A stretch of 64,000 nucleotides of DNA from Voacanga thouarsii (GCA_026120185.1 JANUWF010001101.1:3782001-3846000), one strand, 5' to 3'. Numbered from the stretch's first letter, positions 12,391-25,306 are shown. The notes: a model not told the origin generated them from the sequence alone. Translations and numbers: made by a program.

Positions 12391-13672
12391 TATTAGCCCT
12401 AAGTGCGTCTCTTGTGTTTTGACTTATGATAAATAATAATGGGAACTAATGTATGTGATCTACCTATTATAGGACATGTTTGACCTTAGGTCTTCCAAAG
12501 CATTCGAAGAGGATTACTAAACAACTCTTGAAGCTATAGAATCTAAAAATGGAAAATTAACAAGAAGATCAAGCTTAAAAGATTACAAACAAAAGAATCC
12601 TTGTTAAGGTATCTCTCTGCGTAAATTCCTATGTCCTCTTTACCTTTTGATTCAGTTTAATTTTATCAAGAAGCACTAAAACAAAAGATTTCAAAGTATT
12701 AAAATCCTTAGAATTTTGGATTAAGCGTTTTGGGTGACCCTGCATCCAGAAGCTACGTCCAAAACTCTGTGAACAGTATCAAATCGATTCTGTCTAAAAA
12801 AGTACCAATTTGGACTTACCTTTTGGATACACCATCGTCTGAAACATGACTCCAAAATGGTGGCAAATCTGACAACGAAAAATAGCTGTTGGAACTTTAC
12901 TTTATAACTTTATAAAAGGCTTTAAAACTTGATTTAAAAGTAAATTTTTGTCCTATCCTTCTAATAAACACTCTTGCTCTATAGAAAACAAAATTTTCCT
13001 TTATCAAAATGCTTCAAAGTGAAATTAAATTGAGTCTTAAAGGTTAAAGTGTTGGTGCCTACTCTTAGTGTGTATCTACTCAAAGAAGTGAGGCATTTTT
13101 TATTCATATATCTTCAATCATCTTTATATATCAAGTTTGTGGTGCAAAACATATTTGGGGTGAACCTTGATTTATTAGTTGGATGAGAGGTTTTGGAAAA
13201 TCAAGTGTGGTGACCCTCTCTTGTAATTGATAAAGATTGATCCCTTTAAGTTGGGTAAATAAAATCTGGTTGAAAATCCTTAAGTGAGAGCTTAAGGTAG
13301 TGAATGTAGATCTTGCTAGATCAAACCACTATAAATTCCGTGTTGTATCTCTCTATATTTACTTTTAGCATTTATATTTAGATTAACCTAAAAATCGTCC
13401 CAACTAGGAATTTCTTAGTTCTTTATAGAAATCCTTAAATGTGTTCACCAACCCATTTTCAACCTAGCATTGATTGTAGCGTGCATCTTACCTCTGTCAG
13501 AATCTAGATAATTCTCAAAGTTATTTTGAAAAGCTCTCTCTGTTGCAAGTGTTGTTAGTTAAAAACTTAAAGAACATTTCTACTCTTCAAAACAGGTTTC
13601 TTGAAAAATTTTAGTTTGTCAAAAATCTTATTCAGCTCTCTCTAAGGTTTTAGTGTTGTTTAAGGTTTTTCA
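12391..13672 (+). repeat. Sirevirus-like 5' LTR
   Basis: Direct repeat of 22191-22469 plus 24279-25319. It starts TATTAGCCCTAAG (mate TGTTAGCCCTAAG) and ends AAGGTTTTTCA. A canonical-looking LTR end (CTAGCA; mate CCAACA) occurs at 13469, about 200 bases before the end of the homology. It contains the uninterrupted counterpart (12636-12640) of the site where the other LTR received the solo LTR. Confidence 0.88.
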
Positions 13673-13681
13673 AATATCTTC

Positions 13682-15475
13682 ATGGCAAACTCATCCTATC
13701 TTCCATATGTTAAAGGTTCATCAATAAATTGACCTCCATTGTTTAACGGAAGCAACTACACATTCTGGAAAAACAGAATAAAAGTCTATATTTGTTCAAT
13801 CAATTTTGAGTTATGGAATTTGATTGAAAAAGGTCCTTTTGTTCCGACAAAATTTGTTGATAGCGAAAAAGTACCTAAACAAAGTGATGAATTTGATGTT
13901 GAAGACAATGCTAAGATGAGATTGAATTTTCAAGCTATGAATATCTTGTGTTGTGCACTTGATGCTACTAAATATAATCGAGTTAGTGGTTGTGATTCAA
14001 CCCATGACATGTGAAAATTACTTGAGGTTACCCATGAGGGGATAAATCAAGTTAAGGAATCTAAATTGGGGCTTTTAATTCATGACTATAAATTATCCAC
14101 TATGAAGCCAAATGAAAGCATAACCGATATATATTTATCAGATTCACAAATATCAGAAATAGTCTCAAAGCATATGGGAAGGTTTATTCTCTTGGTGAAC
14201 AAAATCAAAAAATTCTAGATACATCACCTAAGAGCTGGCAACTGAAAGCTCTTGTTGTGGAAGAATATAAGGATTTAAAATCCTTACCATTAGAAGAGCT
14301 TATTGGCTCTCTTCTAACATATGAAATGAAATTCAAGAGGTATTAAGAATCTAATGATCATGATAAAGGTAAAAAAGGAATAGCACTGAAAGCTAAAAAA
14401 GAGGAAGCAGAAACCAATCAATCAGACAGTAGCAATAAGACTGAAATAGGCAATGAAGAACTGGCAATGATAGCATAGAAATTCAGGAGATTATTTAACA
14501 AGAGGAACTTCAAAAAAGGAAAAAGGTTCGCAAAGAGAAAAAGACAAACCTCAGCATTTAAACCTTAATGTTATGAATGCAAAAGTACTGAACATTTCAT
14601 TACTGATTGCCCAGTTGCTAAAGAAAAAGAAGGTAGAATGCTTAAAAAGAATAAAAAGAAGCTGAAAGCAAAGAAAGGCAAAGGATTGATGGGGACTTGG
14701 GACCAAAATGAGTCCGAGTCTAAAGAAGAGGATTATGAAAACGAAACTGCCAACATATATTTCATAACAATGGAAAATGAGGTAAACTCAACCACCATTA
14801 ATGACATGTCTAATTCGCATATATCTACACATGAAAAGTATGATGATTTAAATGAATTGCTAATTGACATGTTCTATGAATTAAAAAAAATGTCTAGAAA
14901 AAATAAAGAAATGAAAGTAAAAATTGATTATCTGTTAAATGAGAATGAAAAGCTGTTGGGTGAGAACAAAATATCTCTTGAGTCACATATATGTGCTACT
15001 ATGGAAAATGATGTGATAATCACTACGTTACAGTATGTATCTCTAGAAAATAGATGCTTACATGATAAGATTCATTCTCTTGAAAATATGATTAGCACGT
15101 TTCATGAAATGAAAAATAGAGTAAATGATCTTACCACATGTATTGAAAAGTTTACAAATGGTAAAAACAACATAGAAAAATTAATTCGGGCTCAACACCT
15201 AACTGAAAACCGAAATGGCCTAGGTTATAGGCATGAGAACAAGGTTAAAATTCACAAACCTAAATTTGTGAAAGCTGCCTCATCTTACATGACACATAAA
15301 GTATGCACATATTGTAGAAAATCTAGACACAAAGCATCTAGGTGTCATATTAAGAACAAAGTGGAATCCGGTGGAATAATATTTTGGAAAATTAGAGGAA
15401 ACACTACTAACTCCCATGGACCCAAAAAAGTGTGGGTACAAAAAATAACTCTTCTTTCTCATGTATAGGCACATC
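13682..15475 (+). pseudogene. Sirevirus-like gag with coiled coil and two zinc knuckles
   Basis: Gag packages element RNA. The first ATG (13682, MANSSYLPYVKG) lies nine bases after the LTR and has an in-frame TGA at 13730-13732. Then come FNGSNYTFWKNRIKVYI, CALDATKYNRVSGC and a LEVTHEGINQVKESKL segment, all typical of copia Gag. A first zinc knuckle (CYECKSTEHFITDC) lies near 14570-14611, preceded directly by an in-frame TAA. An open frame at 14638-15468 follows: lysine-rich, acidic, with a heptad-rich coiled-coil-like stretch and a second knuckle (CTYCRKSRHKASRC). An extended coiled-coil Gag is known in Sireviruses. Frameshifts near 14140-14350 and several stops make it non-functional. Confidence 0.85.
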
Positions 15476-15479
15476 CTTT

Positions 15480-18400
15480 GAAGAAAATGAGCTTCACCAA
15501 GTGGTTTTTGGACAGCAGATGTTCAAGACATATGACTAGAAATGCAGCTCTGTTAGAAGATGTGCAAATCACAAATAAAGGGTTTGTTACCTTTAGAGAC
15601 AAAAAGAAATGAAAAATTATTGGCATAGGTAACAATGGTAAAGGTTCCTCAATCATTATAAAACATGTATTATTAATTGATGAGCTGAAATATAATTTCC
15701 TTAGCATTAGCCAATTATGTGACAACAGCTACAAGGTAATTTTTGAAAAGGATTCTTGCTCTATTATGGGTAGCTCAAATAAAGAAACAATCTATGTTGC
15801 CAAAAATATTGGAAATGTGTATGTATTCTATATAAATGACCTTATTGCTCATGGCATTAGATGCCTCTCCGTGCATGACAATGATAGTTATCTTTAGCAT
15901 AGAAGATTAGGACATGCATCTTTTGATTTGTTAAACAAATTATCCTCAAAAGAGCTTGTTAGGGGAATGTCCAAAATGAAGTTTGATAAAAGAAAAATTT
16001 GTGATGCATGCCAATTTGAAAAAAAAAATCAAGATTTCTTTTAAACCCAAGAAAATGATTTCAACCTCAAAACCTCTTAAATTAATTCATATGAATTTGT
16101 TTGGACCAATGAGGACTTTTAGCCGTAGTGGTAAGAGATATGCTTATGTGTAAGTTGATGACTTCTCTAGATTTACTTGGACTTTATTTCTTGGAACAAA
16201 AGACGAAGCCTTTCTGGAATTTTCAAAACTGATCAAATGTGTCCAAAACTCTATTGGATGTAAATTGATTTCTTTTAGAAGTGATAATGGCAGAGAATTT
16301 TGCAATAATGAATTTACACACTTTTGTGATGAAAATGGAGTATTTCACAATTTTTTAGCAGCCAAAACACCTCAACAAAATGGTGTTGTTGAGAGAAAAA
16401 ATTGAACTTTGCAAGAAATGGCTAGATCCATGATTTGTGAAAACGTCCTTCCAAAATACTTTTGAGCTAAAGCTGTTGATACAACATGTTATATTGTAAA
16501 CCTAGTAATGTTGAGACCATTTTTAAGAAAAACACCCTTTGAACTTATGTTTGACAAAACTCTATCAATCTCCTATTTTAAAGTATTCGGCTGCAAATGT
16601 TTTGTCCTTAATACATGAGACAATCTTGAAAATTTTGATAGCAAATTCGATAAGGCTATATTTCTTGGATACTCTTCCAATAAAAAGGCAGATAGAGTGT
16701 ACAATAAAAGAACTCTATGTATGGAAGAATCCGTACATGTTGTCTTTGATGAATCTAACATTTATACTCCAATGAAAGATGATGATGATATAGGAGGTTC
16801 AAAAGAAGTAAGGAAAGACCAACACAAAACACCACTGCTGGATACTCATGTAAAAGAATAAGAAATTGAAGAGCAACAAGTTGAACAAGGAAGACAACAA
16901 ATTGAAGAATCCGTGGATCAACAATTACCAAATGATTGGAAATACAAAATCGGTCATCTGAAAGAATAAAATCATTGGTGATCCAAACTGTGGAGTTAAA
17001 ACTAAATGGTATTTCGTAGATAACTTTGGTCTACTTTCAAGGATAGAACCTAATTGTATTGATGTAGCACTGCATGATAAATTTTGGATAGTTGCTATGC
17101 AAGAAGAGCTAAATCAATTTGAAAAAAAATCAAGTTTGGAAAATTGTCCCTAAATCACTTGATCATTTGGTTATTGTTACCAAGTGGGTAATTAGAAACA
17201 AATTTGATAAAAATAGAGCTGTTATTTGAAATGAGCTAGATCGGTGGCCCAAAGATTCAATCAAGAAGATGGCATTGATTATGATGAGACATTTGCTTCC
17301 GTTGCTAGATTGGAATCTATAAGAATGCTTCTTGCATTTGCCTCTTTCAAAAATTTTATGCTTTATCAAATGGATGTCAGGAGTGCATTTTTAAATGGTT
17401 TTATTAAGGAGGAAGTGTATGGAGAATAACCTCCAGGTTTTATTCATGAATATTTTCCAGATCATGTCTTCAAACTTTCAAAAGCTCTTTATAGTTTAAA
17501 ACATGCCCCATGAGACTTGGTATGAAAGGCTTAATGGATTCTTGCTTTCAAAAGGGGTACTCAAGAGGCTTGATCGATACCACATTGTTTATTAAATCAG
17601 ATAAATCAAGTGATCTCCTTATTACTCAAATTTATGTTGATGATATTATTTTTGGTGCCACTAATGATTCTTTGTTCAAGATGTTTGCTAATATAATGCA
17701 GCAAGAATTCTAAATGAGCATAACGGGAGAACTAAACTTCTTTCTTGGGCTGCAAATTAAATAAACCAATGATGGAATCTTCATAAATCAAGCTAAGTAT
17801 GCCAAAGAATTGCTTAAAATGTTTGGTATGAACAAAGCCAAAGAAATAAGCACACCTATGAGTACTTCCATTAAACTTGATAAAGATGAAAAGGGTAAGA
17901 AGATAGATGAACATAAGTATAAATGTATGATTGGAAGCTTACTCTATCTCACTGTTAGCCGGCCAGATATAATGTTTTCAAGTTGTCTTTGTGCCCGATT
18001 TCAATTATATCCAAAGGTATCACACATATGTGCAGTAGAATGCATCCTTCGATATCTAATTGGCACATATGATTATGGCTTATGGTATTCTCATACTAGC
18101 ACTTTTGATCGTATAGGATATACTGATACTGATTATGCGAGCTATAAAGTGGAAAGAAAAAGGCCATTGTCAATTTCTCAGACACTCTCTAGTGTCATGG
18201 CACAGTAAGAAGCAAGCATGTGTATCTTTATCCACAACCGAGGCTAAATATATTGCAGCCGGAAGCTGCTGCACACAAATCTTGTGGATGAAAAACACAT
18301 TGCTTGATTTTGGTCTTAATTTTAACTACGTACCTGTATTATGTGACAATACAAGTGCTATCAATCTAACTAAGAATCCTGTTCAACATTCTAGGACCAA

Positions 18401-18569
18401 GCACATAGAAGTTAAACATCATTTTATTCGTGATCAAGTGCTCAAAGGCGATGTGTGTGTTGATTATGTTTCAACTGATGAATAACTCGCCGATATCTTT
18501 ACAAAACCTCTGTCTGTAGAAATATTTAACAATCTAAGAAGAGGTTTAGGAATTACAAAAATCATATGA
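15480..18569 (+). pseudogene. Sirevirus-like copia pol (protease, integrase, reverse transcriptase, RNase H)
   Basis: Domains in order: protease with WFLDSRCSRHMT (15502-15537), where the catalytic D-S-G reads D-S-R; pre-integrase zinc region HRRLGHASFDLL...CDAC (15898-16010); integrase core with VDDFSRFTW, RSDNGREF (about 16277) and PQQNGVVERKN (about 16372-16404); reverse transcriptase with DYDETFASVARLESIR (17280-17330), FLNGFIKEEVYGE and the active-site YVDD (17633-17644). RNase H follows, from SRPDIMFSSCLCARFQ to ADIFTKPLS, ending at a TGA at 18567-18569. More than ten in-frame stops and frameshifts are visible, e.g. TAG after VYG-E near 17427. It cannot make a full protein. Confidence 0.92.
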
Positions 18570-19057
18570 TTGACCCGTTTGCACAAGTTTTTTTTTATTT
18601 TGCAGGATCACTGAAGACAAGGCTTTTGGACACAGCATTTTAGTCTAAAACTCACCTCCGAATCTCATCGCTATAGGAGTTCCATTTGGATGCAGATTTC
18701 GGATCATGCCAGAATCCAAAATAGAATCATCCTTGATGCTTCGTATTTCTTTTTTAAAAATAACTACTTCCATATTTTCATTTTTGAATTTCAAATTGGT
18801 TGCGCTCTTCTCAAGACGGCCTTTTTGAAATCCCTGATAAAAGTGGCTTTTTCAATGTACTTGAATGTACTTTTATCACAACCTTCTAGGTACTCACAAA
18901 GTATATTCTCTTCCTTCTCCCTTCCAAACTATGTAACCATCAAATCTGCACTCTTTCTTCCTCAAAAACCTCTGAGTTGCTCCTCTAAGGTTTTTCAAAA
19001 ACCTCTGCGTTGCTCCTCTGAACAACTGAGTGTTAAAACCCTTATCCTCTCTCTAAA
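18570..19057 (+). other. Spacer between pol and the extra ORF of the Sirevirus-like element
   Basis: AT-rich, without a convincing gene. It holds a 33-base imperfect tandem duplication, CAAAAACCTCTGNGTTGCTC, starting at 18963 and 18996. A 142-aa open frame here has no recognisable family trait and overlaps these repeats. Confidence 0.6.
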
Positions 19058-20598
19058 ATGGCAAAAACAAAATCAACCAAACAAAAACCAAAGGAGGCTC
19101 AAAAAACATCTCCAATGATGAAGAAGAAGTCGTTAGCAATGAACAAATGAAAAGAAATTGCTCCAGAGTTCTCGGCTTCCCATTATGACTCCTCAAAATC
19201 ATCTCCGGAACAAGAGAGTTCCGAGACTCAGGTACTTCGATTCTTAGATTCAAAAAATGAGTTAGATTATAATGACTGGGTCTCGAGAAATAGAATTGTG
19301 ATTATTGGCTATCGAGTAAATCCAGCGTCTTTCGTAAATTTCTCTAATATGTTAAATATATTTGAATTTGTTGGTTGGGGTATTCTACTATCTGTCGATG
19401 AAAAATTATTTACCTCATTCATTTGAGAGTTCTACACTAACTTAAGAAAAGGACAACTTAAGGAAACCAGAGAAGGGTTTATGATCAGATGGTACACCTC
19501 TAGAGTTGGGGGGAAGAATATCGAGTTCGACCATTGTCTGCTAAACCGAGTGTGTGAGGTAAGAGATGGAGGAATTCAGTACTTTGAACTGAATAAATTT
19601 TCAAAAAGAATTAACATATTTAATTTAAAGAAGTTGGAAGAAAAGTTTGCTGATTGAAGGAGTTTCAAGAATTCCAGTGACAAAAACACTAAATGGCTAA
19701 ATGGAGAGGGTAGGATCTTGCACCACATGGTCTCAACCATGGTGGTCCCAAGCTTTGGTTACAAAACTTCCATTAAAATAATTAAATAGTGATTATGTTA
19801 GCACTGGCTGAAGGAAGGCAAATAAGTTTTGGGTTCTTGGCTGCCAAGTTGATGCTGCAGACAAGAAACACCTCTAGTAAGACATTTCCGTATGGAAATC
19901 GATTAACAAAAGTGTTCAAATATTTTGATGTTGATTTAAATTCAGTCCCTTCTGCGCCCTCAAAAATGAATATATACAGCTTTGAGTCTTTTGAGCGCAT
20001 AGGATATGTGAAATTGGAAAATAAATGGAAGCTGCTGCATGATACAGAAAGTGATAAAAGGGAAAGGCTGTTAAAAGTAAGAGCTGAAGGCAAGAGTACC
20101 CCTTCTGTTGGAGCCAAAAGAAAAATTGAGGCAGAACCTCAGCAGGAATCCTCTACCAAAGGGAAAGAGCATGCTTAGGAAAAAGGATTATCTGTGAGCA
20201 TCCTGGATGCCATCAGTTCTCTGGCTGTTAAATTGGATGGTCTTGGATTAGAAATTCAAACTCTTGGAAACAGACCGACTGTCTTGGAAGAGAAAGCCAG
20301 AACAGATGAACCGGTGTCTGCTCCATCAGCACCTTCTCTAGCAAAATAAACAACAGAAACCATAGTCCCTGAAGAAGAAATTGCACAAGAACAAACTGCT
20401 GAGGAAGTTATAGTTACTGCACACGAAAAAGAAAAATCCCCTCAAAAAGATGTAGTACCCCCTACCTCCTCTGAACCTCATGTTTCATCTAAGAAGAGAC
20501 AGAAATATATGGTGGTTAAGAGGAAATCAAGTAGGATTACTGGACAACACTCCAGAAAAGGTGTCGGGTCGAAACCTGAAACAATTCACATCTCCTGA
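19058..20598 (+). pseudogene. Extra ORF downstream of pol (plant-transposon-protein-like, degenerate)
   Basis: Starts MAKTKSTKQKPKEAQ at 19058, with stops (e.g. TGA near 19148, TGA near 19423) and frame changes, and ends SKPETIHIS* at 20596-20598. The N-terminal third is Lys/Ser/Glu rich. The middle has FLDSKNELDYNDWV, an EFYTNLRKGQ segment and IRWYTSRVGGKNIEFDH, resembling the putative plant transposon protein domain found in extra ORFs of plant retrotransposons. The last third is low-complexity, Glu/Pro/Ser-rich (about 20040-20590) and hydrophilic. Sireviruses often carry an env-like ORF here; I see no signal peptide or membrane segment and do not call it an envelope. The ORF at 38108-41358 has a similar EFYANKVKK segment. 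Confidence 0.6.
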
Positions 20599-20764
20599 GT
20601 GACCAGATTAGTAGACTGCCTTCCAGCTAACCTCTATCTAGACTAAAATCAATTCTCCCTGATATCTTGAACAATTTTTAATTCCTGTTTTTAGCATTTA
20701 AACAATTTATTTTCTGTCTTTTAACTAATTTTCCTGCTCAACTTATGAATGCTTCATATCCATC

Positions 20765-20802
<38 letters not shown>
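20765..20802. repeat. (TA)n microsatellite
   Basis: A TA run of about 38 bases with one interruption (TATAAATA), in the 3' UTR of the Sirevirus-like element. Confidence 0.95.
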
Positions 20803-20845
20803 CTTTTCATTACTTTATTTATATTACTCTTCATTTTGATTAATG

Positions 20846-20862
20846 ACAAAGGGGGAGAAAAA
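20846..20862 (+). other. Sirevirus-type polypurine tract 1
   Basis: ACAAAGGGGGAGAAAAA, about 1.3 kb before the 3' LTR. It is the longest of three G5-AG tracts in this 3' region. Multiple such tracts upstream of the 3' LTR are a reported hallmark of Sireviruses. Confidence 0.65.
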
Positions 20863-21605
20863 TGATAAAATGACAGTTGGACTATGATTTTTCTGGATTG
20901 TGATTGTGGTGGATTGTAATTGTTGTGTTCTTGTTATTAAAATTGGGTAAGTGTTGGATTATGACTTCATTGAATTGTGATTGATGTGTGCTTGTTATTG
21001 AAATTAAGTAAGTATTGGGTAAATACTGATTTCGCTGGTTGTACTGAACAAGAAAGAATGGCAAAATTTTAATTGTACGCCTATATGGCATTGTGCTATG
21101 TTCTCTATGGCTAACTGTTAATAATGCACAGATGATTAACTGATCAACTCTCCTTGAGTAGTAAACTAACGACAGTAAAATTTTGTGTTCTACATTGATA
21201 GTTCTACACTGAAATGTTGTCTATGAATATGGTTAAGGACCTATGATCCTCTCTACGAAATTCATGACAAGATTTGGATAAACTGCATGCTGTGAGAATT
21301 TTAATGATTTATGATTTGTAATCTCAGTTTGCTAATGCCCAAAAAGGACACCAGTTTGACATCCTATTTGTCGTCAAAAGTGCTCTCTTCAGGAATAAAG
21401 GTATCATTGAGACTAGAGTCGTTGGTTTTTTTTTTTTTTAAGTTATTAATATGATTCTGTGAATTTTCTATTGATAAAAATCTCAGACAGTTAGGATAGC
21501 CATTGTGATTTCTCTTATTACATAAAACTCATCTTGATGACTAGAACTCTTTGAGAAAACTAAGACGGATCAAAATTTCTGAAAACCCATTATCTCCTGC
21601 ATTAT

Positions 21606-21617
21606 GACAGGGGGAGT
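21606..21617 (+). other. Sirevirus-type polypurine tract 2
   Basis: GACAGGGGGAGT, sharing the AGGGGGAG core with the tracts at 20846 and 21846. Confidence 0.6.
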
Positions 21618-21845
21618 TTTGGACACATATTCTTTTGATCCAAAAGTCCAATCCAAAAGTTTTTTTAAGAAGTCAGTTTCTATCTAATACGAAATATTAT
21701 TTTGGATACATAGTTTGGACATCCAAAACCTAAAACTCTAAAAAGTTCCATACTCTCTTCCACCTAGTTTTAGATGCACATTTTGGACATCTAAAGGATG
21801 TCTCTATTTTGCTCTCATATTTTACGGATATTCATATATGCACAC

Positions 21846-21860
21846 AATAAGGGGGAGCAT
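21846..21860 (+). other. Sirevirus-type polypurine tract 3
   Basis: AATAAGGGGGAGCAT, the third G5-AG tract, about 330 bases before the 3' LTR. The tract directly at the LTR edge (AAAAAGTGAAAGAT, 22177-22190) is weaker. Confidence 0.6.
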
Positions 21861-22469
21861 CTTATTTTATGATTTATTTGCTATACCTTTTTTTTTTTTA
21901 CATGTTTATACAATTGATTATAACGGGTATTCTTTTAAGGAATAGTCGTGTAATGGAAGGAAGGAAGATATAGAGGTGGGTTGGGCCATAGGCTTATTGA
22001 GCAATGTTTGTGAGTATATGTGTTAATATTCCTTATCTTAAAACTCATAAGCACGCCTTAAGTCCTATGATGAGAGATTACATTCCATGAAAAACATTCT
22101 TATTTCTCTTGGTCGAACATGTCCGTATTGTACATATCATTATTGTATCACAGTCCTATCAAGTTTGTCATCACTCAAAAAGTGAAAGATTGTTAGCCCT
22201 AAGGGCGGTCTCCTGTGTTTTGACTTATGACAAAAAATGATGAGGACTAACATGTATGATCTACCTGTTATAGGACATGTTTGACCTCAGGTCTTCCAAG
22301 GCATTTGAAGAGGATTACTAAGCAACTCTTGAAACTATAGAATCTAAAAATGGAAAATCAAGAAGAAGATCAAGCTTAAAAGATTGCAAACAAAAGAATC
22401 CGTGTGGAAGAACCTTAGACTAGGAATCCTTCTTAAGTTATCTCTCTGTGTAAATTCCTATATCCTCTT

Positions 22470-23473
22470 TGATGCGATTTCTATATCACAATAACGATTA
22501 CTGTGGCGGAAATTAAGAAATCCAAGCCCCAAGATCACAAGCATGTGATTTAAAACAGGTTTAACAAAGAACAAAGGTAACGGTTTTATCTTTCTTTGAG
22601 CATTTGAAAAATAAAATTTTTCTTCATCTTGTCTGACGATTGTGGCATGATCTAGTAATCCCCTTGACGCCAATGGATCACAAATAGGTTGATTGTCGTG
22701 CCTCTGTGATCACAGTACGCAATCACCTCTAATAGTAGTCCACACGGAGGATCACTCTTAATCACCAAGATGTTTCTGTGCTAGCAGAAACCAAAAAGGC
22801 GGCTAGGGTTTTTTGCAGGAAAAAATGAGAGAAAGAGAAAAGAAGAGAGCCGTGTGTGCCCTAGGTTTTGGTTTTCACTAAGAGAATAGTTCTCTCTGTG
22901 ATAGGATTAAAAGGAATGCATAAAAAAAAAAAAAAAAAACCTTCCTTTCCAGAATCAATACCCACTGTAAGCACGTCCCTGGAATTCTAACAAAGTTAGA
23001 ATCAATAATTGTAAATAAAACTCACAAGTTTTAATATTTACAATCTTGGCCCAAAATTTATAACTAATTATAAATTGACCACATCAACTTCTTTCTCCTC
23101 ACAATGAACCCCACTATGCTATCAAATAATATCTTGAGTATTTAATCCTCTATTATGTGTGACCTATTAGGTTTCCCAGTTAATTGGTAGCAAATATGAA
23201 TTAATCCAAACCCCTTTGAGATTAATAATCCATAATTAATTAGAATTAATCATATTAATTTTAATCAGGATTGGTTTATTAGTTCATCAATTAATAAACC
23301 CATATTCTCAGATCATAAGTGGTATCTAGCAACACATCATGACCACCTAAGAGTCCAGGAAGTCAAATGGTTTGACATGAACCCTTCAATAACAAACTAC
23401 GATGTAATTAACTTATTTCACCATACAATATCTCACTCGATCTAGAGTACAGAATTAGTGCCAACTCCCCCCA

Positions 23474-23510
<37 letters not shown>

Positions 23511-24273
23511 CTGGCCCAAATATAATAGTACTTGTACCAGGAACCCACTACTCTAGATGTGTATCAATTGGAACTATTTTCAATACACAGTCGCCTTGGC
23601 CAAGGACTTCTCAAGTAGTAATTCCTACAAGTGGTCGTGAGATATTCGCCTATACTATTAGGAGTGGTGAATCCTTTATTGGCCCTTTCAACTACTTTCG
23701 TTTACCTCACAATGTACCCAATATCCATCCCATAGGCGGCCCTCGATTTAACTCCAAAGATTGGAATCAAAGCACAATATTCAGCAAACAAAGTACTTTG
23801 GAGATCTCAAGTCTAAGGATATTTGCATGGTTGCTATATTGAGATTATATCACTGGCACTAAATAGTTATCCATGTGATTATCTCATAGCTAGGTCATCT
23901 AATGTACTTGTTCTATTAACAAGCATCCATGTGTTAACTCTGAGTATCTCAATACTCATGGATATGAGAAATACTACCTGATCAAATCAAGAAGTCTAAA
24001 ACATGCTAGTCTTAACGCATTAATAATGTCCTATCTCATTAATACTACGACTAGAGACTATTTAAATACTAACACTATATAGTATAGTAGGAATCTCATA
24101 TCATGATTTTTATCATGATATCCTTAACACAGTATTGTATTAGAGACTTTATCTAACAGTTATTTTACACAAAAGTAGACAAAAGATATTGTATGATAAA
24201 TAATGCCTTTCATTAAAATACAATATGTCATACACAATGTACAAATGATTACCTTTAGGGCAAAACGCTAACA
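22470..24273 (-). mobile_element. Solo LTR of the element B copia family, inserted in the Sirevirus-like 3' LTR
   Basis: About 1.8 kb, starting TGATGCGATTT and ending CGCTAACA, homologous to the LTRs at 8697-9293, 28129-31581 and 28421-30155. It is flanked by CTCTT (22465-22469) and CTTTT (24274-24278). The matching uninterrupted site in the other Sirevirus LTR reads TCCTCTTTACC at 12634-12644, which proves the insertion and its boundaries. No internal region lies beside it. It carries a poly(A) run (22922-22939) and a (TA)n run (23476-23508). Confidence 0.93.
23476..23508. repeat. (TA)n microsatellite
   Basis: A TA run of about 33 bases within the solo LTR. The equivalent site in the other copies of this LTR family (e.g. 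29168, 30803) has only a short TATA-like stretch, so it expanded in this copy. Confidence 0.95.
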
Positions 24274-25280
24274 CTTTTTACCTTTTGATTCAGTTTAATT
24301 CCACCAAGTAGTACTAAAACAAAAGATTTCAAAGTTTTAAAATCCTCAGAATTTTGGATTGAGCGTTTGGGGTAACCCTGCATTTAGAAGTTACGTCTAA
24401 AATTCTGTGAATAATATCAAATCAATTCTACCTAAAAAAGTGTCAATTTGGACTTACTTTTTGATGCACCATTGTCCGAAACATGAGCCAAAATGGTGGC
24501 AAATCTGACAACGAAAAATAGCCATTTTATAGCCATTGAAACTTTACTTTATGACTCTATACAAGGCTTCAAAACTTGATTTGAATACAGATTTTTGTCC
24601 TATCATTCTAAGAAACACTCTTGCTCTATAGAAAATAAAAATCTCCTTTATCAAAGTGCTTCAAAGTGAAATCAAATTGAGTCTTAAAGGTTAAAGTGTT
24701 AGTGCCTACTCTTATTATTTATCTACTCAAAGAAGTGAGCTATTTCTGCTTCATGTATCTTCAATCATCTTTGTGTATCAAGGTTGTGGTGTAAAACCCA
24801 TTTTGGGTGAACCTTGATTTGTTGGTTGGATGAGAGGTTTTGAAAAACCAAGTATGGTGATCCTCTCTTGTAATCGGTACAAATTGATTCCTTTGAGTTA
24901 GGTAAATGAAATCTGGTTGAAAATCCTTAAGTCAAAGCTTAAGGTAGTGGATGTAGATCTTAGTAGATCGAACCACTATAAATTTCGTGTTGTATCTCTC
25001 CGCATTTACTTTCAGCATTTATATTTAGATTAACCTACAAATCATCCCAGCTAGGAATTCCTTAGTTCTTTATAGAAATCCCAAATTTGTTCACCAACCC
25101 ATTTTCAATCCAACATTGATTGCATCGTGCATCTTACCTCTTTCATAATCTAGATAGTTCTCAAAGTCATTTTGAAAAGCTCTCTCTGTTACAAGTGTTG
25201 TTGGTAAAAAACCTGAAGAATAATTCTATTCTTCAAAACAGATTTCTTAAAAAAATTTAGTTTGCCAAAATCCTTATTCA

Positions 25281-25306
25281 CTCCTCCCCCCCCCCTCCCC
25301 CTCCCC
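25281..25306. repeat. C-rich low-complexity tract
   Basis: A run of C with a few T, near the end of the Sirevirus 3' LTR. The 5' copy has CAGCTCTCTCTAAGG at this place (about 13633), so this is a local expansion of a CT-rich tract, or possibly a sequencing or assembly problem. Confidence 0.85.

Noticed and set aside
18690..19118. 142-aa open frame as a separate gene
   Set aside because: It bridges the spacer and the start of the extra ORF in another frame, contains a 33-base tandem duplication, and has no family features.
19058..20598. Calling the extra ORF an envelope gene
   Set aside because: No signal peptide, hydrophobic segment or membrane anchor is visible; position alone is not enough.
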